DNA of 6,375 nucleotides from Actinomycetota bacterium (lineage in GTDB: Bacteria; Actinomycetota; Acidimicrobiia; Acidimicrobiales; Acidimicrobiaceae), in contig DAHVOF010000086.1 in assembly GCA_027318945.1 (NCBI GenBank), positions 1 through 6,375 on the forward strand. The letters are read 5' to 3'. Shown here piece after piece: positions 6,368 through 6,375 of this stretch. The translations under genes were made by a program, and so were the position numbers. Numbering within the stretch: the stretch's first letter is position 1; each line of letters opens with the position of its first letter. Below the pieces are notes generated by a model. The model was not told the DNA's origin and searched no databases. It saw only the letters and a list, made by a program, of their open reading frames with translations.

Positions 6368-6375
6368 CCACCAGC

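Noticed and set aside
6339..6371. GTG at 6371 or ATG at 6353 as the pcaH start.
   Set aside because: The ATG at 6338 has AAAGGA at 6 nt and gives the usual N-terminal length. The upstream residues have no family likeness and overlap the inverted repeat.
1..6375. CRISPR arrays, tRNA or rRNA genes, insertion sequences, or phage and defence genes.
   Set aside because: I saw no spaced direct repeats, tRNA-like cloverleaf, transposase motif or terminal inverted repeats. The window is almost fully covered by metabolic genes.

Overview
This window holds most of a protocatechuate branch beta-ketoadipate operon on the minus strand (read from right to left), followed by two tandem class II aldolase/adducin-family genes. 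A convergent, truncated MFS transporter gene lies at the left edge. The order of transcription is pcaH, pcaG, pcaB, a fused pcaD-pcaC (often called pcaL), class II aldolase paralog A, then paralog B. The pca assignments rest on diagnostic motifs and complete sets of active-site residues.

How the genes work together: PcaHG (protocatechuate 3,4-dioxygenase) opens the ring of protocatechuate to 3-carboxy-cis,cis-muconate. PcaB cycloisomerises that to 4-carboxymuconolactone. The carboxymuconolactone decarboxylase domain of the fusion removes CO2 to give the enol-lactone, and its alpha/beta hydrolase domain hydrolyses the enol-lactone to beta-ketoadipate. The CoA-transferase (pcaIJ), the thiolase (pcaF) and any regulator (pcaR/pcaU type) are not in the window. 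The two class II aldolase-like proteins are not canonical pca enzymes. Their family includes decarboxylases of dihydroxylated aromatic acids, such as the 3,4-dihydroxyphthalate decarboxylase of actinobacterial phthalate pathways. A plausible inference is that they feed protocatechuate, or a relative, into the operon.

Layout: 1-828 (+) is the C-terminal part of an MFS transporter. 829-900 is a short convergent gap with no convincing terminator. 901-1644 (-) is paralog B and 1713-2462 (-) is paralog A. 2459-3640 (-) is pcaD-C, about 3666-5036 (-) is pcaB, 5070-5636 (-) is pcaG and 5637-6338 (-) is pcaH. 6339-6375 is leader sequence with a 6-bp-arm inverted repeat. The junctions are tight: pcaH and pcaG abut with no gap, and pcaDC and paralog A overlap by ATGA with a strong Shine-Dalgarno. 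This indicates one polycistronic mRNA with translational coupling.

Organism: a bacterium with good Shine-Dalgarno sites, some non-ATG starts and, by eye, roughly 50% GC. The fused pcaD-C and the order HGB-DC resemble actinobacterial pca operons (Rhodococcus, Streptomyces), but the base composition is lower than is usual for those genera. A moderate-GC actinobacterium or another lineage that acquired the cluster is possible; I cannot settle this from sequence alone.
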